Positions 36,208 through 45,887 of a stretch of 64,000 nt of DNA are shown here, piece by piece. The notes beneath the pieces are model-generated. The model was given only the letters and a program-made list of their open reading frames with translations. It did no database searches and had not been told where the DNA came from. Positions within the stretch are counted from its first letter, which is position 1. Each line of letters starts with the position of its first letter. The DNA is from a gamma proteobacterium HTCC5015 (lineage in GTDB: Bacteria > Pseudomonadota > Gammaproteobacteria > HTCC5015): positions 1,284-65,283 of the forward strand of contig DS990605.1 of NCBI GenBank assembly GCA_000155715.1. Reading direction: 5' to 3'. A program made the position numbers and the translations under genes.

Positions 36208-37022
36208 ACAATCACGTCCGCCTTTTCTTGTGCCTTCACTGCATCCCAAGCGGCATCTAGAGTATCCAAATCCGCTTCCGATAATGTCACGCCATTTTTC
36301 TCTAGTTCCTGCTCCACTGCGCGAAATCGGCGCTCAAATTTGGCGTTGCCCTTGCGCAGCGCATCCTCGGCACGAAAACCGCAGTGTCGCGATAAGTTGG
36401 TTGCAACGAACAACAAGTCACCAATCTCCTCTTCGAGATGAGCCTTTTTTGCATCGTCAGTTTTCCCATCTAAAAGGGCGCAATAGGCCTGTTCCACTTC
36501 GTCCAACTCCTCGCGCACCTTTTCAAATACGGGAGCAATGTCGGGCCAGTCGAAGCCCACTCTAGCCACACGCTTTTGCAGTTTTTGAGCGCGTAAAAGT
36601 GCTGGCAACGCCTTGGGTATGTCATCGACAACACTGTTCTGCTGCTTGGCTTGGCGCTCCTCCGCCTTGCGCGACTCCCACAGCGTTTTTACCGCGGCGG
36701 TATCCTCAGCGCGAGCCTCGCCAAAGACGTGTGGATGGCGGGCAACGAGTTTTCTGGAGAGCCCATCGGCAACTTGCTCAAAATCAAAATATCCTTTTTC
36801 CGACGCCATTTGTGCGTGATACACCACTTGCAGTAGCAAATCACCGAGCTCTTCTCGCAGGTGGTCGTAGTCGCCGCGCTGAATCGTATCGGCCACTTCA
36901 TAGGCCTCTTCGATGGTATAGGGGGCGATACTGTCGAAGGTTTGTTGAATATCCCATGGGCAGCCCGTCTCCGGATCGCGTAGCTGCCGCATAATATCGA
37001 GTAGTGTTGGAATGTGGCTCAT
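36204..37022 (-). CDS. mazG: Nucleoside triphosphate pyrophosphohydrolase MazG
   Basis: 272 aa with two MazG domains. The N-terminal domain has the metal-binding pattern in CPWDIQQTFDSIAPYTIEEAYEV and LREELGDLLLQVVYHA; the C-terminal one has KVREELDEVEQA and LEEEIGDLLFVATNLSRH. It hydrolyses NTPs, including abnormal ones, to NMP and PPi and can affect ppGpp levels in other bacteria. Start ATG at 37020-37022. Its last bases overlap the HAD gene. Confidence 0.95.
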   Translation of the reverse strand: MSHIPTLLDIMRQLRDPETGCPWDIQQTFDSIAPYTIEEAYEVADTIQRGDYDHLREELGDLLLQVVYHAQMASEKGYFDFEQVADGLSRKLVARHPHVFGEARAEDTAAVKTLWESRKAEERQAKQQNSVVDDIPKALPALLRAQKLQKRVARVGFDWPDIAPVFEKVREELDEVEQAYCALLDGKTDDAKKAHLEEEIGDLLFVATNLSRHCGFRAEDALRKGNAKFERRFRAVEQELEKNGVTLSEADLDTLDAAWDAVKAQEKADVIV

Positions 37023-37071
37023 GCTTCGATACTAACACCACCCACGGCGAGAGGAAGTATTGCTCAGCCAC

Positions 37072-37101
37072 AAAAAAGCGGGCTAAAAAGCCCGCTTTTT
37101 A
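37072..37101. terminator. Bidirectional-looking intrinsic terminator
   Basis: AGCGGGCT and AGCCCGCT pair perfectly around an AAAA loop (37077-37096), with an A-run before and T-run after. On the minus strand it lies 22 bases past the YfaZ-like gene stop and would end that transcript before mazG. Confidence 0.85.
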
Positions 37102-37122
37102 TTATTCCAAGTGAAATGGCAT

Positions 37123-37722
37123 TTAAAAACTAATCGCAATCCCTACATGCAGGTTGTCGTCTAGCTCAGCCTCGCCGGCATACTGCTCAAACTCGGTTTC
37201 AATCTCGCGATAGCCAATATAGCCGCGGGCACTGGGCGCCAACTCGGCATCAAAGCCCAGCGTCCACTCGTGCATACTGTCGGTATCGCCAAAGGAGGTA
37301 ATGCCGGGCGCAATAAAACCCTTTAGATAAATCGACATGGGGGTGGTTTCGTTGGGGATGATATAGGCGATTTTGCCGCCCACTGCAGCGGCGGAGATGT
37401 CCGTATCGCTAACATCGTCAACCGTACCCAAGTAAGCCTTAGCACCCGCGCCAACGGTAATGCGCTTTTGGCTGCCCTTCATGTTGCCGGTGACGAGAAA
37501 CTCACCTGTGCCCATATAGGCGTCAAACTCTTGGCCACGCACCTCGCGATCGTTGTAGAAGAAGCCCAGCGATATATCCGCGCCGCCCTGTACCACTCGG
37601 CTGGAATCGAACAGGAAGTTAAAGTAAGCCGATTCATCGCTCAAGCTGGCATCAACACCCGCCGCTTGGACATTGATGCCCATCGACATCAAACCTAAAA
37701 CCGCAATAACACGCTTAATCAT
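37123..37722 (-). CDS. YfaZ family outer membrane protein
   Basis: 199 aa. Signal peptide to about residue 20 (NVQA|AG). The rest alternates hydrophobic and polar residues as in an outer-membrane beta-barrel, ends in the aromatic HVGIAISF, and matches the YfaZ family (FNFLFDSS, ISLGFFYN, GYIGYREIE). Function unknown in all members. It has its own terminator and lies divergent from amgK. Confidence 0.82.
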   Translation of the reverse strand: MIKRVIAVLGLMSMGINVQAAGVDASLSDESAYFNFLFDSSRVVQGGADISLGFFYNDREVRGQEFDAYMGTGEFLVTGNMKGSQKRITVGAGAKAYLGTVDDVSDTDISAAAVGGKIAYIIPNETTPMSIYLKGFIAPGITSFGDTDSMHEWTLGFDAELAPSARGYIGYREIETEFEQYAGEAELDDNLHVGIAISF

Positions 37723-37835
37723 GCAATCTCCTACACTGTTTTTATAACACTGCGCTTAATCAAAAAGCCGCAGCTGTGGCGTAAAATGGATTAGCACTAT
37801 ACCATGCTGAAGAGCATTTTCTGAGCATTAACCCC

Positions 37836-38834
37836 ATGAGCGACCCGCGTTTTTCACTACTTAACGAGTGGTTAACACAACATCAAGCTTCGCACCCCAT
37901 CTCCGTGGCGGGCGATGCCAGTTTTCGCCGCTACTTCCGTGTGACGCAGTCCACTGACGAAGGTTCCCGCTCACTCATTGCCATGGACGCGCCCCCCGAC
38001 AAAGAGGACAGCAGTCCTTTTGTCGAGCGCGCCAGAGCGCTACTCGCTGAGGGCATCCGCGCTCCCGAGCTCGTCGCAGTAGATTTGGAACAGGGCTTTA
38101 TGCTGCTCGAGGATTTTGGCGATCGGCAACTGCTTAGCAAGCTCGACACCACGACGGTTGAGGCCTATTACGGCCGCGCCATGGATGACTTACTCAAGTT
38201 ACAAACGCACATGGACACCCGTGAACTCGGCGATTACGACAGCGATCTACTGCAGCGTGAGATGTCGCTATTTGACGAGTGGCTGCTGGAAAAGCACCTA
38301 GAAGTCAGGCTAGAGGATAACGAGCGCCGCATTCTCAACATCAGCTATCGCATGCTCGAAGCCAATGCGCTTGAGCAACCCCAAGTATTTGTGCACCGCG
38401 ACTACCACTCGCGCAATCTCATGGTATTAAGCGAACAGCCACCCGAGCTCGGCATGATCGATTTCCAAGATGCGGTGGCGGGCCCCATAACTTACGACTT
38501 GGTCTCGCTGCTGCGAGATTGCTATATCGAATGGCCGCGGCAACGGGTCGAAGAGTGGGTCGCAGACTATCATCTACGCGCGGTCGAGGCGGGGCTCACG
38601 CACACCGACGGCGAGACGTTTCTACGCTGGTTCGACTGGATGGGCGTGCAGCGCCACCTCAAGGCCGCAGGCATTTTTGCCCGTCTGAAGCATCGCGACG
38701 GCAAAGTCGGTTACCTAGGCGACATTCCACGCACACTCGGCTACATACTCGATGTCTGCCAGCGCTACGACACCCTCAAACCCTTTGCCGCTCTGTTGCT
38801 CAAACGCCAAATCGCCGAGCGCGTGGCGGCCTGA
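37836..38834 (+). CDS. amgK: N-acetylmuramate/N-acetylglucosamine kinase
   Basis: 332 aa aminoglycoside-phosphotransferase-fold kinase that makes MurNAc-1-phosphate in the MurNAc salvage route first described in Pseudomonas. The catalytic loop is VHRDYHSRNLMV and the metal motif MIDFQDAVAGP. Glycine-rich N-terminal VAGDASFRRYFRV fits. Directly overlaps murU (TGATG), the partner enzyme, which makes this assignment much stronger than the general APH annotation. Confidence 0.92.
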   Translation: MSDPRFSLLNEWLTQHQASHPISVAGDASFRRYFRVTQSTDEGSRSLIAMDAPPDKEDSSPFVERARALLAEGIRAPELVAVDLEQGFMLLEDFGDRQLLSKLDTTTVEAYYGRAMDDLLKLQTHMDTRELGDYDSDLLQREMSLFDEWLLEKHLEVRLEDNERRILNISYRMLEANALEQPQVFVHRDYHSRNLMVLSEQPPELGMIDFQDAVAGPITYDLVSLLRDCYIEWPRQRVEEWVADYHLRAVEAGLTHTDGETFLRWFDWMGVQRHLKAAGIFARLKHRDGKVGYLGDIPRTLGYILDVCQRYDTLKPFAALLLKRQIAERVAA

Positions 38835-39535
38835 TGCAGTCGTCGACAGCCCCCGTAAAAACCGCCATGATCCTCGCCGCTGGGCGCGGAAAGCGCATGG
38901 CTCCGCTCACAGACCGCACGCCTAAGCCACTGCTCAAAGTCGGCGACAAAGCGCTCATCGAATATCATCTAGAGCGTTTGGCCGCCGCCCGTTTTGAGCG
39001 CGTCGTCATCAATACGGCCTGGCTCGGCGCTCAAATCCCTGAGACTTTGGGCGACGGTGAAAACTACGGCGTTGACATTGCCTACTCCCACGAGCGCGAG
39101 GGCGGCCTAGAGACAGCGGGGGGCATTATTCAGGCCCTGCCGCTACTCGGTGAACAGCCCTTTGCCGTTATCAACGGCGATGTCTGGTGCGACTATCCCT
39201 TCGAACAACTTCGACTGCCAGCGGGCAATCTTGGGCATCTCGTTTTGGTCGACAACCCGCCCCAACACCCCGAGGGCGATTTCGTCTTAAGCGAGCAACA
39301 ACAGGTTTCCCCGCGAAAAGGGTCGCAGCGCGGCCTCACCTTTAGCGGCATTGGCGTTTACCACCCCCAGCTATTTGAAAACTGGCCCGTCGATTTCATT
39401 CCTCTAAGAGACGTACTCGTGCCAGCCATGGCCTCACAAGTGATTAGCGGCGAGCACTACCGCGGCGAGTGGCAAGATATCGGCACCCCCGAACGCCTAG
39501 AAGCCCTGCGAGGGTCTCTGAGTTCATCGTTCTAG
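38834..39535 (+). CDS. murU: N-acetylmuramate alpha-1-phosphate uridylyltransferase
   Basis: 233 aa nucleotidyltransferase that turns MurNAc-1-P into UDP-MurNAc, bypassing MurA/MurB and fosfomycin inhibition in pseudomonads. Nucleotide-binding motif AAGRGKRMAPLTDRTPKPLL is at residues 16-35, followed by VINGDVWCD for the metal site and GEWQDIGTPERL near the end. The chosen ATG overlaps the amgK stop; longer frames upstream lie inside amgK. Confidence 0.93.
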   Translation: MQSSTAPVKTAMILAAGRGKRMAPLTDRTPKPLLKVGDKALIEYHLERLAAARFERVVINTAWLGAQIPETLGDGENYGVDIAYSHEREGGLETAGGIIQALPLLGEQPFAVINGDVWCDYPFEQLRLPAGNLGHLVLVDNPPQHPEGDFVLSEQQQVSPRKGSQRGLTFSGIGVYHPQLFENWPVDFIPLRDVLVPAMASQVISGEHYRGEWQDIGTPERLEALRGSLSSSF

Positions 39536-39836
39536 AATTTAAAGAGTTGAGGATCGTCGGGACTGCCCCCGACAGGGCAGTCACTTTCTTTTCTACAGCG
39601 AAAAGAAAGTAACCAAAGAAAACGCCGCCCAGCTGCCACACCCTTCGGGTGCCCTGCGATGCTCGGTAAAAACGGCGCCTGCGGAACTCGCTCGTCCCTC
39701 GCTCAAACAGTCCTCGGCTTCTTCCGTTTTTACCTGTGCTTCTCGGTGTGGCAGATGGAAGACATTCATTCTAGGCATGGGATATTGGAATCAAACTTGC
39801 GCTCAACTAGCTACGTGAGCACTAAGTGACCGGATG
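39536..39836. repeat. Non-coding gap with hairpin repeat element
   Basis: About 300 bases without a gene. At 39583-39610 ACTTTCTTTTC pairs perfectly with GAAAAGAAAGT around TACAGC, followed by AACCAAAGAAAACGCCGCCC. From memory, very similar hairpin-plus-tail sequences occur as dispersed repeats in various gammaproteobacteria. A second inverted motif, CACACCCTTCGGGTG, lies at about 39638-39652. Confidence 0.55.
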
Positions 39837-40337
39837 CTACCCACGCTTTTTAGGAATCCACGCCCATGTCATATCGCAAAGCACCGGCTCGACGCCTTTT
39901 ACATCGGTGATTTTGATTTGTACCGTCACTTCGCCTTTGTCGTCGCTGTAAATTCGCTCAAGCTGTTCATCCGTCAATGTCGCCTCGGCCACCAATTCGC
40001 CGGGAGCAGCCCGCTTCACATAGTTAAACGACATGGTTTTCATCAGCGGCAGCTTGTCATCGGGGACGTTCATGCCCAACAACATCCCCGTACAGGATTC
40101 CGCCAACAGCGACATCGCCGCGGCGTGAACCGTGCCAATGTGGTTCTGTACCTTGCGGCGGTTTTTTAGTGTCATCACCGCGCGGTTTTGAGAAATTTCG
40201 TCGACGCGAATGCCCGCCGTGCCAAAAAACTTCACCACAAAGCCAAACAACTGACTCACCGCCGCTTTGCGCAAAGGCGTGGGAAGGGACTGGAATTTGC
40301 CAATCGTGCTGGCCAGCTGATTGCTTTTTCTAGACAT
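39837..40337 (-). CDS. DUF4442 hotdog-fold thioesterase-like protein
   Basis: 166 aa from the ATG at 40335-40337 (MSRKSNQLASTIGKF), which has a GAGAG site upstream; a start 14 codons earlier lacks one. The hotdog domain contains NHIGTVHAAAMSLLAESCTGML, like PaaI/YiiD thioesterases, with the His of VHAAA in the central helix. Acyl-CoA or acyl-carrier substrate not predictable. Lies 76 bases after the c-di-GMP gene on the same strand. Confidence 0.8.
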   Translation of the reverse strand: MSRKSNQLASTIGKFQSLPTPLRKAAVSQLFGFVVKFFGTAGIRVDEISQNRAVMTLKNRRKVQNHIGTVHAAAMSLLAESCTGMLLGMNVPDDKLPLMKTMSFNYVKRAAPGELVAEATLTDEQLERIYSDDKGEVTVQIKITDVKGVEPVLCDMTWAWIPKKRG

Positions 40338-40413
40338 GACAACTCTCACTGAATGAATAAAAGAGCGGGGAGTGTACAAAAAAACAGCCCCGCTGACTTG
40401 TCTGAAAGGTCAT

Positions 40414-42807
40414 TCAGTCGGTAACGAGGCGGGAGATCGGTTGATCGCGGCTAATATAATAGCCTTGGGCATAATCGACGCCAATATTTCTCAAAGCGTT
40501 TAAAATCAATTCATCTTCAACGAACTCGGCTACGGTCTTCTTACCCATCACCTGTGCAATTTCGTTGATCGATCGAACCATAGAGTAGTCGATAGGGTCT
40601 TTGACGATATCGCGAACGAATAAGCCATCAATCTTGATGTAATCCACCGGCAAATTTTTCAAATACGCGAAAGAGGACAAGCCAGAGCCAAAATCGTCCA
40701 ATGAGAACTTGCAGCCTCGATCTTTAAGACTGCGGATAAAGTCGCTGGCTTTGGTTAAGTTTTCTATGGCAGCGGTTTCCGTCACTTCAAAACATAGCTT
40801 GCGCGGGTCTACATTCCACTGCTTGAGCTCGTCAAAAATAAACTCGAGAAAGTCGTCGTCCATCAATGTTTGCCCCGATAAATTCACCGAGCAAACAGAG
40901 AGGTTTTTCAAGTGATCGGGGTGCAGCGACAACCAGCGCAGCGTTTGACTCACGACTTTGCGATCAATCCGCCCCATCAGATTGTAGCGCTCCGCCGCCG
41001 ACATAAACGACGCGGGCGGAACAATATTGCCGTCGACATCGCGCATGCGCACAAGCACTTCGTAGTGCCTGCCATCAAGTCGCGTATTATCGATGGGCAC
41101 TATAGGCTGGAAGTACAGCTCAAAGCGATCTTGCTCCAGTGTCGATTCAATTTTCGACACCCACTGCATCTCGCCGAAGCGGCGCGCTAACTCCGCATCA
41201 TTCTCGCGATAAATGTGAACGCGATTGCGACCGAGATCCTTCGCTGCGTAACACGCACTATCCGCTTGGCTCATAATGTCAGCGTAGTCACCAGAGCCCG
41301 AAGCGATACTGGCTAAACCGATACTCACACCAATACGGAAGCTACTCACGCCCCAGAAAAACTGGAAACTCGCCACGACATCGCACATGGTTTGCGCGAG
41401 GCGCTCGGCGTCTTCCATGGTGCAGTTTTCGACCAACACACCAAATTCATCGCCACCGAGTCGAGCCAGTGTATCGCCCTTGCGCACTTTGTGTTTCAAC
41501 AAGCCTGCCAGCTGTCTCAGCAGCTCATCCCCCGCCACATGGCCGCAGGTATCATTGATGATTTTGAATTGATCCAAATCGAGATAGAGCAAGGCATGCC
41601 CCGAATCATCGACGTGTGCCCGCTCGACAAGCTGGCGCAAGCGACGCTCAAACTCACCGCGATTTACCAGCCCCGTCAGTGCATCGTGACTGGCCTGATG
41701 GGACAACTGATTAGAAAGCTGCCGCGCCTCGGAAATATCTTCACTGACGATTAACACTTGGTTTTCGCCGTGGCGGCCATTGATGACTCGCGCCGTCTCG
41801 CGCACCCAAAGTGGTGACCCGTCCTTGGCCACCATCTGCACATCGCGGCGGTGTAGTTTACCTTCTTCTATATGCTCTTTACTTAATTGGTAAATCACCG
41901 ATTCACTATCGCCGTGGCGGTAAAGGTTGCCTATAGGCTGCCCCACGAGATTCTGCACGTCATAGCCGAGTTGGCGCGCACCAAACTCGTTGACTGAAAT
42001 TAACTCGCCCTCAAAATTCACGGTAAAAAACATCGAGGGATTGTGATCGTAGAGCGCACGATAGTTCTCACGACTTGCCGACAGCGCCTTTTCGGCCAGT
42101 TCGCGCTTTTGCATATCCTCTTGCATGGCTTCGCGCATTTCATTGAGCGCGCGAACCACATAGGCGAGTTCATCGTTTTTATTGAGGCGAGTCTCCCTGC
42201 GCGAAAGCGCTAGGGGCTCATCGAGATTATTTAAATTGAGATTCTTGGCGTAATCGGCCATGCGGTTGAGGTGGCGCGTGACCATGGCGCGGATGATGAA
42301 CAGAATAAACAGTGACACCATCATGGTTTTAACCATCTGCGTAAACAGAATCACCACGGCTTTATCAATCAAGCGTGCGTAGACGTTGTTGAGGTTAACC
42401 ACAAGATGCAGTCGCCCTAGCAGTTGCTCCTCTCCGCCTTCGTTTTGAGCAATATCAAAACTGTGCTCAATGACGCTGTCTGTTTCAGGCCGCACACCCA
42501 CTTCATAGTCTTGGTCGTCGACGGCACTCAGGCGGATGTACTCCACATCGGGCAGTTCTAAAATGCCTTGGAGTTGTAAATACACTTGTTCGCGGTCGAC
42601 TAACCACAAACTAGAGGCGATGGATTCCGAGTAACTACTTTGAATTTGCTGGATGCGCTTTCCAATTTCCGAGACGTCGCCCTCGTAATCAGAATACAAC
42701 TGCACCGCCGTTGCCAGCATGGCAAAGGCAGCACTGCACAGAAGAATATAGGACAGCAAACGCTTAGACAGCGTGTACTGTAAAGGGCTTTCCCTTTCTC
42801 CCATCAC
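40414..42807 (-). CDS. Membrane PAS-GGDEF-EAL c-di-GMP protein
   Basis: 797 aa. N-terminal helix (about 13-33), a periplasmic domain (about 34-135), second helix region (about 140-165), HAMP-like linker, PAS domain (about 245-360), GGDEF domain (about 375-530) with intact LARLGGDEFGVLVE, and EAL domain (about 545-795). The EAL signature itself reads EVL (YEVLVRMRD). Other phosphodiesterase residues look present: SVNLSGQTL, CFEVTETAAI and LDDFGSGLSSFAYLKNLPVD. So both synthesis and hydrolysis of c-di-GMP are possible. The periplasmic ligand is unknown. Confidence 0.9.
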   Translation of the reverse strand: MMGERESPLQYTLSKRLLSYILLCSAAFAMLATAVQLYSDYEGDVSEIGKRIQQIQSSYSESIASSLWLVDREQVYLQLQGILELPDVEYIRLSAVDDQDYEVGVRPETDSVIEHSFDIAQNEGGEEQLLGRLHLVVNLNNVYARLIDKAVVILFTQMVKTMMVSLFILFIIRAMVTRHLNRMADYAKNLNLNNLDEPLALSRRETRLNKNDELAYVVRALNEMREAMQEDMQKRELAEKALSASRENYRALYDHNPSMFFTVNFEGELISVNEFGARQLGYDVQNLVGQPIGNLYRHGDSESVIYQLSKEHIEEGKLHRRDVQMVAKDGSPLWVRETARVINGRHGENQVLIVSEDISEARQLSNQLSHQASHDALTGLVNRGEFERRLRQLVERAHVDDSGHALLYLDLDQFKIINDTCGHVAGDELLRQLAGLLKHKVRKGDTLARLGGDEFGVLVENCTMEDAERLAQTMCDVVASFQFFWGVSSFRIGVSIGLASIASGSGDYADIMSQADSACYAAKDLGRNRVHIYRENDAELARRFGEMQWVSKIESTLEQDRFELYFQPIVPIDNTRLDGRHYEVLVRMRDVDGNIVPPASFMSAAERYNLMGRIDRKVVSQTLRWLSLHPDHLKNLSVCSVNLSGQTLMDDDFLEFIFDELKQWNVDPRKLCFEVTETAAIENLTKASDFIRSLKDRGCKFSLDDFGSGLSSFAYLKNLPVDYIKIDGLFVRDIVKDPIDYSMVRSINEIAQVMGKKTVAEFVEDELILNALRNIGVDYAQGYYISRDQPISRLVTD

Positions 42808-42966
42808 CTAACCCCCACGAGTTAGCCTCGCAGTATTATTATGAGTTAACGATCGTTTTGTCGTCGCTTTCACCGCTTTTGTCGCTTGAAAAAAACGACT
42901 CGACCATTATGAGCACCATTAACGACCACAATCAAGCAGCGGCGCGCAAATTCGCCACATCACTCA

Positions 42967-43944
42967 CTACGCCTGAAGTGCCTCTTTCGCTTGTAAATCA
43001 GCGTGGTAAGAGGAGCGCACCATCGGTCCAGAAGCCACATGGGTAAAACCGATTTCGTAGCCGAAAACCTCTAATTCTTTAAATTCATCGGGGTGAACAA
43101 AGCGCGTCACGGGCAGGTGATGGCGCGATGGCTGCAGGTACTGGCCGATAGTCAACATATCGCAATCGTGCGCTCTTAAGTCACGCATGACTTGCTTGAT
43201 TTCTTCGATCTCTTCACCAAGCCCCACCATTAAGCCCGACTTGGTCGGCGCATGGGGGTGGCGGCGCTTAAACTCGCTAATCAAATCCAGTGACCACTCG
43301 TAGTCGGAGCCAGGGCGCACCGCGCGGTACAATCGCGGCACCGACTCAAGATTGTGGTTAAACACATCCGGCGGCGTCTCTTCGAAACAGAGAATGGCCT
43401 TGTCCATGCGCCCGCGAAAATCGGGGACCAGCACTTCAATCTTGGTCTCGGGATTCAGCGCTCGAATTTCGCGAATACAATCGGCAAAGTGGCCCGCACC
43501 GCCGTCTTTGAGATCATCGCGATCCACCGAGGTGATCACCACATAGGAGAGACCCAACAATTGAATGGTCTCTGCGAGCTGCTTGGGCTCTTTGGCGTCG
43601 AGCGGATTGGGGCGACCGTGAGCCACATCGCAAAATGGACAGCGGCGCGTGCAGATATCACCCATAATCATGAAAGTGGCCGTTCCGTGGCTGAAGCACT
43701 CACCCAAATTCGGGCACTGGGCCTCTTCACACACGCTGTGCAAGTTGTGTTCGCGCAACAAGCGCTTAATGCGCTGCACTTCGGGTGAGCCCTGTGACTT
43801 GGCGCGAATCCAACTGGGTTTACGCTGAAACGTTTTTGTTTCTTCAACTTTGACCGGGATGCGCGCCATTTTTTCAGCGCCGCGTTGATGTTTCTCATCG
43901 CTAAAGCGCGAGGGGGCAGTAAAATTTTTTCCAGTGTCGCTCAT
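42967..43944 (-). CDS. lipA: Lipoyl synthase
   Basis: Radical SAM enzyme that inserts two sulfurs into octanoyl groups on E2/GcvH proteins. 325 aa. Auxiliary-cluster cysteines C72, C77 and C83 ([12 protein letters not shown]) and the radical-SAM C98-x3-C102-x2-C105 (CTRRCPFC) are complete, as is the C-terminal [11 protein letters not shown]. It follows lipB by 9 bases, last in the wall/lipoate gene cluster. Confidence 0.97.
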   Translation of the reverse strand: MSDTGKNFTAPSRFSDEKHQRGAEKMARIPVKVEETKTFQRKPSWIRAKSQGSPEVQRIKRLLREHNLHSVCEEAQCPNLGECFSHGTATFMIMGDICTRRCPFCDVAHGRPNPLDAKEPKQLAETIQLLGLSYVVITSVDRDDLKDGGAGHFADCIREIRALNPETKIEVLVPDFRGRMDKAILCFEETPPDVFNHNLESVPRLYRAVRPGSDYEWSLDLISEFKRRHPHAPTKSGLMVGLGEEIEEIKQVMRDLRAHDCDMLTIGQYLQPSRHHLPVTRFVHPDEFKELEVFGYEIGFTHVASGPMVRSSYHADLQAKEALQA

Positions 43945-43953
43945 GGGGTGGCC

Positions 43954-44676
43954 TTATACGGGCTCGGATCGTGATTGAAGCTCGTCGAGCCGAATGCGAA
44001 TTGGCTCGGCGAATGATTCACTCAGCTCTGCGCCGGTGCAGCGCTGAATCTCTAGATAGTGTAACTCAGCGCCGAGTGTCTCGACCAATAGCCGACGTAC
44101 ATCGTCCATGTCGGCCGACTCGCAAAGCGCTTTAAGCTGGGTAACAGCCATCCCCGCATAGCCACAGGGATTGATGCCAGCAAAGGGGGCAAGATCCATA
44201 TCCACATTAAAACTAAGGCCGTGGTAGGTGCAGCCTTGAGTCACGCGAAGGCCAATCGAACCAATCTTGGCCTCCCCCACATAGACACCGGGTGCGTCAG
44301 AGCGAGCTTTCGCCTCGATCCCCAAGTGCGCCAGCACCGCTATCATTGCCTGCTCAATACGACGGACTAATTCGCGCACCGCCAACTTGCGGCGCTCGAC
44401 GTCCACCAAGCAGTAAATCACCACTTGTCCGGGGCCGTGGTATGTCACTTGCCCACCGCGGTTGACCGGGATCACCGGGATGTCATGGGGGTTGAGAATA
44501 TGCTCTGGCTTGCCCGCCACACCTTGTGTATAGACAGGCGGGTGTTCAACCAGCCAGAGTTCGTCCCAAGTTTGAGAGTCGCGCTGCTCGGTGAACACCT
44601 GCATGGCCGCAAAAACCGGCAGATAATCGGCGCGCCCCCAGTCGCGCACGCGCAAGGTATCCAGCGGCGCGGCCAT
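43954..44676 (-). CDS. lipB: Octanoyltransferase LipB
   Basis: Moves octanoate from ACP to lipoyl domains. 240 aa. Substrate motif RGGQVTYHGPGQVVIY, the catalytic Lys in GEAKIGSIGLRV and catalytic Cys in GINPCGYAGM are present. Start overlaps the DUF493 gene stop as TAATG. Its C-terminus extends about 20-25 residues past shorter homologues. Confidence 0.96.
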   Translation of the reverse strand: MAAPLDTLRVRDWGRADYLPVFAAMQVFTEQRDSQTWDELWLVEHPPVYTQGVAGKPEHILNPHDIPVIPVNRGGQVTYHGPGQVVIYCLVDVERRKLAVRELVRRIEQAMIAVLAHLGIEAKARSDAPGVYVGEAKIGSIGLRVTQGCTYHGLSFNVDMDLAPFAGINPCGYAGMAVTQLKALCESADMDDVRRLLVETLGAELHYLEIQRCTGAELSESFAEPIRIRLDELQSRSEPV

Positions 44677-44957
44677 TACAGCGTCATGGCCACTTCGGGG
44701 TGATCCGCTAGCTGTTCGTAGACGTGATCGAGCTGCTGACGGCTCTCGGCCTGAATGATCACCGTAATGCTGATGTACTTACCCGTGCGGCTCGCCTGTT
44801 CCGAAATATCTTCATCGCGGTAGAGCACCTGATTGTCTGCCAACACCGCTAACAGCGCCGCTCGCACATCGCCGCCTGCTTTGCCCATGGCTTTTACAGG
44901 AAACGGCGTGGGGAAACTCAGCGCGCGCTCGTCCTCTGGCATATCCTGATAACGCAT
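44676..44957 (-). CDS. DUF493 (YbeD) family protein
   Basis: 93 aa from the ATG at 44955-44957 (MRYQDMPEDERALSFPTPF), which overlaps the aminotransferase stop as TAATG; a longer start lies inside that gene. The small ferredoxin-like fold protein has the family's FPTPFPVKAMGKAG and YISITVIIQAESRQQLDHVY segments. It lies just upstream of lipB, the conserved place for ybeD. A regulatory or allosteric role is suspected from the fold; nothing is proven. Confidence 0.9.
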   Translation of the reverse strand: MRYQDMPEDERALSFPTPFPVKAMGKAGGDVRAALLAVLADNQVLYRDEDISEQASRTGKYISITVIIQAESRQQLDHVYEQLADHPEVAMTL

Positions 44958-45820
44958 TAACTCGCCTCCCCACGTTTTAGCTTTTCCACATAGTCGCGAT
45001 AGTAACTCAACACTTCTCGCCACAACGCACCGGGCTCACCCGAACCGACCGCTCGGTCATTCAACGCCACAATCGGAACAATGGCTTTCGTCGAGCTCGT
45101 AAACCACAGCTCGTCCGCCTCGCTCAGCTCCGCTTCGTGGATGTCTCGCTCAATCACCTCGAAGCCGTGCTCGCGTGCGACCTCGACCACGAGATCCCGC
45201 GTAATGCCGGGCAGCAGGTGTCTAGATTTAGGCGGCGTCAGCAAACGCCCCTCTTTGACCATAAACAAATTGCTCGCCGAGCACTCCGTTGCGTAGTCGT
45301 CGCGCACCAATACCGCTTCGTCGTAACCTCGCGTTAAAGCTTCCTGCTTGAGCAAAACGTTACCCAGCAGCGCCACCGTTTTCAAATTGCACAGTGACCA
45401 GCGCACATCTTCCAGTGTCACTGCGCTGGCGCCCCGAATGTCATCGGCGGCGGGAATATCGGCAATCGGCGAGCTCATCACAAACACCGTGGGAGAGACC
45501 TTATTGGGAAAGGCGTGCTCGCGGGCTTCGGCCGCTCCGCGGGTCACCTGTAGGTACACCGATTGCTCGTCGCCCTGATTGGCATCGATCACTTTTTGAA
45601 TAATCTCGCCCCAGCCCGCCGCATCAATCGAGAGATCGAGATGAATCCCATTCAGGCTGTCATTCAATCGCGACAAATGTTGAGCAAGCCGCAGGGGGCG
45701 ACGGTTGTAAACGGGAATCACCTCATAGACGCCATCACCAAACAAGAAGCCCCGATCCAGCACGGATATCTGAGCTTCAGATAGTGGCAGCATCTGCCCG
45801 TTAAGATAAACAGTACTCAT
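44957..45820 (-). CDS. D-amino-acid aminotransferase
   Basis: 287 aa PLP fold type IV enzyme from the ATG at 45818-45820 (MSTVYLNGQMLPLSEAQISV). DRGFLFGDGVYEVIPV and the catalytic Lys in SLCNLKTVALLGNVL identify the branched-chain/D-alanine aminotransferase family; EASxSNLF-type ECSASNLFMV follows. Position between dacA and the ybeD gene supports D-alanine/D-glutamate supply for peptidoglycan; 4-amino-4-deoxychorismate lyase is the main alternative. Start overlap with dacA is avoided by this choice. Confidence 0.87.
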   Translation of the reverse strand: MSTVYLNGQMLPLSEAQISVLDRGFLFGDGVYEVIPVYNRRPLRLAQHLSRLNDSLNGIHLDLSIDAAGWGEIIQKVIDANQGDEQSVYLQVTRGAAEAREHAFPNKVSPTVFVMSSPIADIPAADDIRGASAVTLEDVRWSLCNLKTVALLGNVLLKQEALTRGYDEAVLVRDDYATECSASNLFMVKEGRLLTPPKSRHLLPGITRDLVVEVAREHGFEVIERDIHEAELSEADELWFTSSTKAIVPIVALNDRAVGSGEPGALWREVLSYYRDYVEKLKRGEAS

Positions 45821-45887
45821 AGAGGCATTATACGGCATACGGCACCCTTTTGGCTTGCAAAACGGTGCCGCCGAGCGAGCCGATGGC

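Noticed and set aside
42858-43046. Plus-strand 62-residue frame between the GGDEF-EAL gene and lipA
   Set aside because: Overlaps the end of lipA, no ribosome site, no similarity recognised.
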